Part shown: positions 59,850 to 64,000 of the stretch, one piece after another
How the letters are laid out: every line of letters starts with the position of its first letter
Numbering within the stretch: the first letter of the stretch is position 1
NCBI RefSeq assembly: GCF_947623445.1
Contig: NC_135248.1
Span: 3,348,977 to 3,412,976, forward strand
Direction: 5' to 3'
Source: Clavelina lepadiformis
Taxonomy: Eukaryota > Chordata > Ascidiacea > Aplousobranchia > Clavelinidae
DNA length: 64,000 bases
Program-made: the position numbers and the translations under genes
Notes under the pieces: model-generated
Databases searched by the model: none
What the model saw: the letters and a program-made list of their open reading frames with translations, nothing else
Told to the model about the DNA's origin: nothing

Positions 59850-62800
59850 ATGAAGCAGTCAAAGCTCAATGACTGGGACAAAACATTTTGTCTGTTAAAT
59901 CTTCACAACAAGGTGGTTGGCTCATCATGTGTGGAATGGTGCGACAACAATGACATTATTGTGGCTACAACGAAAAAAATAGTTTCTTGTGACATGGCAT
60001 TGATGAATGGTGGGAAAAAAGTGCATGAACCAGAATTCACCATTGAAAACGTCAACATCGAGGAAACAAAGCGAACTGTTAGTAAAGTGGTGACCGAATA
60101 TATACAGGAATTTGAGTCAGCCTGCTTCCAGTCCTCTAACACTGCGGCATTTCCTGACTATAATGTATACGAGGTATGTTCTACACATTCGTGCAGTTAA
60201 TAATATTTAAAAACATGCTGCTGTCATTTTTTATTGCAGATTCTTCTCGACCCCGTTTTATTTCCAATGAAAAATGATGTTGGCACAGGTTATAAAAGCA
60301 TTAAGATGTCACCCAGTGGACTGTGCAAAAGTGGCGGACAATTGCTCGCCGCAGTATCTCAAAATTACAGGTGTTTTTCCTTTTATTTCTGGCCCCAGAT
60401 TTTTCACAGTCGTGTAGTGTTTAAAAAAATTTTTGTCTTTTACGAAGGGGCTAGTTGTGTTAAACCTCCAGGGTCCTGAATAGTGTGTTTTGCATCTGAA
60501 TTACCAACAGTTGTATAAATGACACTGTTTTAATTTGATTAGTGTGCATGTATGCATCAAAGAAAATGATGAAGTCTCCCGTACTTGGAAAGAAAAATGT
60601 GAACTATCAACAATTTTGAAACATCATTTACGATCAAATCCAACTTTGCTTGGAAAACATGAGGCTGGTTGCAAAACCAATGCTCTTAACCTTGCGAAAG
60701 AAAAGACAGCTGCCACTGCACTAACATATGTGGCATGGTCTAATTTGTATCACATAGACTCCCAGTCAGTTTGCTTTTTGGTCACAAGTACACTGAATGG
60801 ACTTATTATTTTGTGGAAAATCCAAGCAGACAGCACAGGAAACATTTTGGCGCATATAGAACTGGCCTTTCAAGGCAGATGGAAAAATGTTGTTTCTTTG
60901 TCTTTTTGTAAGCACAGCCAACACATGGGATACCAACGTCCATCCCATCCACCTTCTAAATTACATGTAGCAGTCTCAAATGTTGATGGTGAATTGCTGT
61001 GCTATTCACTTGACTGTACCAAAGATTGGCAGTGCTCTAATGAGACTTCTGTTTGGAGTGAACCTGACAAAATTTGTGTGAGGTATGTTGACACATGTCT
61101 GCGTTGTTGCCTGGATATTTTTTTGCTTGCTCTGCTAACCTTACATAGGTACAAGTAAACATATTAATCAATCAATCTTTTTTTCATCAGAAGCATAAGC
61201 ATCACAAAACTAAACGATATATACTATATAACATTGTGTAATTTTGGTTCAATCTATCCTGTGCGAATAATCGTTTTCAAAAAATGAAATTTTTGTACTA
61301 ATGCAAAACGCATTAACAATGCTTTATTTTATAAGACAGATGCATTGGTTTCACATACATCATGATGAAAGTGTTATGATTATTGCAAAGTCAAATGTAA
61401 TTGTCGTGCAAAAATTAAATAAGAACTTCGAAGTTGTCAATGATACTTACATCCATGTAAGTAGATTTTAAATTTTTGTTTGCGCTATTTAGTTGTAGTG
61501 GTGTTGGTACAACGTACATACAATTACTAGGGGTACTATTATGGCATAGGGTACTAATGCATCACAAAATTGTGGTAAAAATGTAAACTGTCAATGATCA
61601 TTTTGAAAGAATAGTACTTTTTTGTTTCTAGAATGCACATGATTTGCCTATCGTGGCATTGAGTGTTTTTGAAGGAAATGATGTCCTTGAAATATTTTCA
61701 AGCAGTAGCGATGGGAGTTTGATAAAGTTTGACCTTTGCACTGATCCGACTCCGAAGTTACAGCAAACTGCTGTTCTTTCTAAACCAGATGGTAGTAGTT
61801 TATTTAAAACTACTACAACTATTTGCTTAGTCATGCTAGTAGCTACAATAAACTGCATAAGATTGTCTAAGTTAAGAAGATCAATTGAAAAAGATTGTCT
61901 AAGTTGTTTAATGTTTTCCGTTTTCATGCAGATGTTGGGACATTTAATGCCAATCACCCAACAACTTTTCATGGGTTTACTCTTTCACCGAATGGTGCAT
62001 TTGTGGCCCTTTTAACTTCACAGCCAAAAATTCGCCTAAGTATACAAGTCGACAATACAGCACAATTGTCACTAAAGCGATTGTTAAATCCATCACAGGT
62101 TAGTCATATAGCATTACATTAGTAATACTGTATATGTTGATCAGTTAATAATGCTTTGCACTCACTTTTTAATGTCGGTTTTAAGGCGTCTGAAAAGTTT
62201 CGGCAAAGAATTTTCTTGGAAGGACGTTCTTTTAGTTCATGCATTGATATTTTGGAGATTGTTCGACAATATTACGCCCTGTCGAAAACATTTGAATGCT
62301 CACTTTCCGTGTTCTTGGAACAATCCATCAACCCCAAAGAAACTAATCTAGCAAAACTGCAAATGAGGTAGCAACTGATATGTTTAACGTTCTCCAAATT
62401 CTGAAATGACAGAAATTGTATTTATGAAAACGATGTATAAAAATTGAGGTTTAAGTGCAAGCTGTGAATATGTGCAATGCACATGCTAATGGCATTTTGT
62501 ACTTCATCTCGTAGATGGCACTTGCTTATCATAAAGCACAAGGTAAAGCAATTTCCCCGAAAGAGCTCAAACTTAGAAGGAATGGCTTTGGGTGAAAATC
62601 AATGCAAAGATTTACAACTGGTGGAAGAAGTGTTAGTTTTGAAACAGATGGCAAAGGTTTTGATGGTATGGAAATGGGTTCGTTGGGGAAATATTAATGG
62701 AGATTTTATTGCTCATTATTTTTTTTTCTTTCATTTTATTTGCTTGTTTTTGTTTTTTTCAGGCGTGGTTCCGGAACCATCTAAATGAGGAGATTGCCTC

Positions 62801-63330
62801 TGCTAATGTACCTATAGTTCAATTGGTGAATAAGCTAAAATCCAAGAAAGAATTATTAACTGAAGAAGAAATGGAAGTCATATCCCAAATACAGTCTTTG
62901 CCTATCTACAAAGAGTTACCTTATGTAATGACTTGTGCCATCTCCACTTTACCTATCAGCCTGTCAACTGAAGGGATTTCTGCTGTTGCAAGTGATGGTT
63001 CAAGGTATTGTAGTAGACATAAACGGTCTGCTCCATAATTTTAATTTTTGAGTGTACTCCTGGTGCTTGACAGTTTAAAACGGTCGTGTTTGGCTTATGG
63101 CGCTTTTAATGTTGCGCAAAGTTCTGATTTCTTTGTGATATCTCTCAAACAATTTGTTGTTTTTTTGCAGGTGGCCAGTTTGTTGCTTGACTTACACCGT
63201 CTTACAAGGTTATGAAAAACGAAAATGTGCTTTATCTGGTCTATATGCTGCTGTTAAAGCAACCCAGCCTTCTTGGTTGCAGGATATTTTGTCTTCGAAC
63301 TGTATATTCAGCGATTTACCGTTAATGTGA
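59850..63330 (+). CDS. GTF3C4: General transcription factor 3C subunit 4 / TFIIIC90 (10 exons)
   Basis: Exons 59850-60173, 60240-60370, 60543-61082, 61336-61456, 61632-61791, 61932-62098, 62186-62367, 62515-62665, 62763-63004 and 63171-63330 close in frame to about 725 residues (human 822). The N-terminal two-thirds is a WD40-like propeller (MSPSGLCKSGGQLLAAVS, VTSTLNGLIILWKI, FSSSSDGSLIKF, FTLSPNGAFVALLTS), matching the human repeats; HDLPIVALS equals human HSLPIVSMT. The C-terminus follows human order (helical linker, then WPVCCLTY for LRCFLTYQSC). Most zinc ligands of the human C-terminal finger are missing: the CSNGH and final CPFC pairs are replaced. TFIIIC90 binds RNA polymerase III promoters (tRNA genes) and bridges to TFIIIB. 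Exon 8 uses donor GTATGG at 62666. The start ATG is the first in the frame. Confidence 0.86.
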
Positions 63331-63553
63331 CGATCTGTTTCATAGAAGATGATTTTTCTAAGAAATGTTGACCGCGTGATATCATCGGCTTCGCGTGGCC
63401 CGTTATAGCATTTGCACTCGTAAAATACATTGATTTACCTTAACTAGCGGTTGATGCGTAATGATTTGCTGTTAGAAAAGAGAACACATATATACCCAAT
63501 ACCCCTACAGGCATTATAATGCATTCATATCAAAATGAATTTTTACGTGAAAG
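63331..63553. other. Short spacer before the last gene
   Basis: No AATAAA was seen. CCCCTACAG ending at 63510 is a good acceptor 43 nt before the next ATG. Confidence 0.35.
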
Positions 63554-63649
63554 ATGCGCAACGCCAACAAACGTAATCTTGATCCTCCGAATGACATTGA
63601 GCTGGCTACTGGGAAAATTCAGTCAATGGCACAGAAACCAGGAAATCAG
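63554..63649 (+). CDS. First coding exon of an unidentified gene, continues past the window
   Basis: Not recognised. ATG at 63554 opens a 32-codon phase-0 exon (MRNANKRNLDPPNDIELATG...) ending at a good GTAACC donor at 63650. The peptide is polar, with no signal or membrane segment. The window ends in TTTTTACAG, which may itself be the acceptor of the next exon. An out-of-frame ATG at 63533 gives only 13 codons. It lies 224 bp downstream of GTF3C4 on the same strand. Confidence 0.42.
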
Positions 63650-64000
63650 GTAACCTGTGCTAGAATGGTTTTATCCAAATAGGCTATGAGAATTAAAGCT
63701 AGTCCTGCCAAAACTATGGTTCTTCAGCAGTATCCTATCCTTTGCTGTTATCGCGCGTATTCGAGTCGTTATCGGCAAGAATTATCCGTTTTTGCTAACA
63801 GAGTATTGTTAGCATATAGCAGATTTCTTTTGGTTCAATCAATTAAAAATTGGATTTGACTAGAGCTGTCTTCCATGTGAACGTGACCTCTAACTACAGT
63901 ACAGAAAAAAAATCCGTTCATGACGCAGTTTGCTGAAGTTAAGCAACGTTACACTTCCATAAAACTGCAACGCAAATGGGATTTTACAAGGTTTTTACAG
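63650..64000 (+). other. Probable first intron of the last gene
   Basis: No ORF of interest. It begins with the donor after 63649 and ends at the window edge in a pyrimidine-rich stretch and CAG. Confidence 0.35.

Noticed and set aside
1-64000. CRISPR arrays, bacterial-type operons, rRNA genes
   Set aside because: No regular repeat-spacer array, no ribosome-binding-site-led gene series and no rRNA-like sequence; the window is eukaryotic with spliced genes.

Overview
The window is AT-rich, intron-rich animal nuclear DNA. Every recognisable protein is closest to deuterostome or vertebrate families, for example an OTUD5 whose first eight residues match the human start, TYW5, GTF3C4, IFT54 and a CEP55-type coiled coil. 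Compact genes, short GT-AG introns, several start codons shortly after a strong splice acceptor (as expected with spliced-leader trans-splicing) and abundant short repeats suggest a tunicate (ascidian). The species was not identified, and this assignment is an inference.

Layout from left to right: a nearly complete TA-flanked pogo-like short element (1-603); SCO1 on plus (728-1860, two exons); a minus-strand pair of single-exon genes, a SEC14/spectrin-type protein (3322-4938) and TRAF3IP1/IFT54 (5506-7179); a repeat-rich stretch with several miniature elements, a decayed LINE endonuclease and an unidentified minus-strand cysteine-rich ORF (about 7.2-12.3 kb); inositol hexakisphosphate kinase on plus (14538-19539, seven exons); PGM3 on minus in ten exons (22039-27407); a repeat-bearing gap with a tRNA-derived SINE; OTUD5 on plus in ten exons (32308-39719); a 9-kb gene desert with a 267-bp perfect duplication, foldback and hAT-like remnants, another SINE and a 1.4-kb CACTA-like transposon (48363-49780).

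From 49.8 kb to the end, all genes run head to tail on plus: a CEP55-like coiled-coil gene, a MIC26/MIC27 (APOO/APOOL) MICOS subunit, TYW5, GTF3C4 and the first exon of an unidentified gene. TYW5 (tRNA wybutosine hydroxylase) and GTF3C4 (RNA polymerase III factor TFIIIC) lie 410 bp apart and both serve tRNA production, so possible co-expression is worth testing.

Exon boundaries were placed by hand from GT-AG sites, reading-frame continuity and remembered family conservation. All multi-exon models close in frame. No new defence-like or clearly novel system was found. The most distinctive items are the invertebrate CEP55-type EABR gene with a possible alternative terminal exon, the CACTA-like element carrying an uncharacterised transposon protein, a GTF3C4 that has lost most zinc ligands, the perfect 267-bp duplication, and the orphan cysteine-pair ORF.
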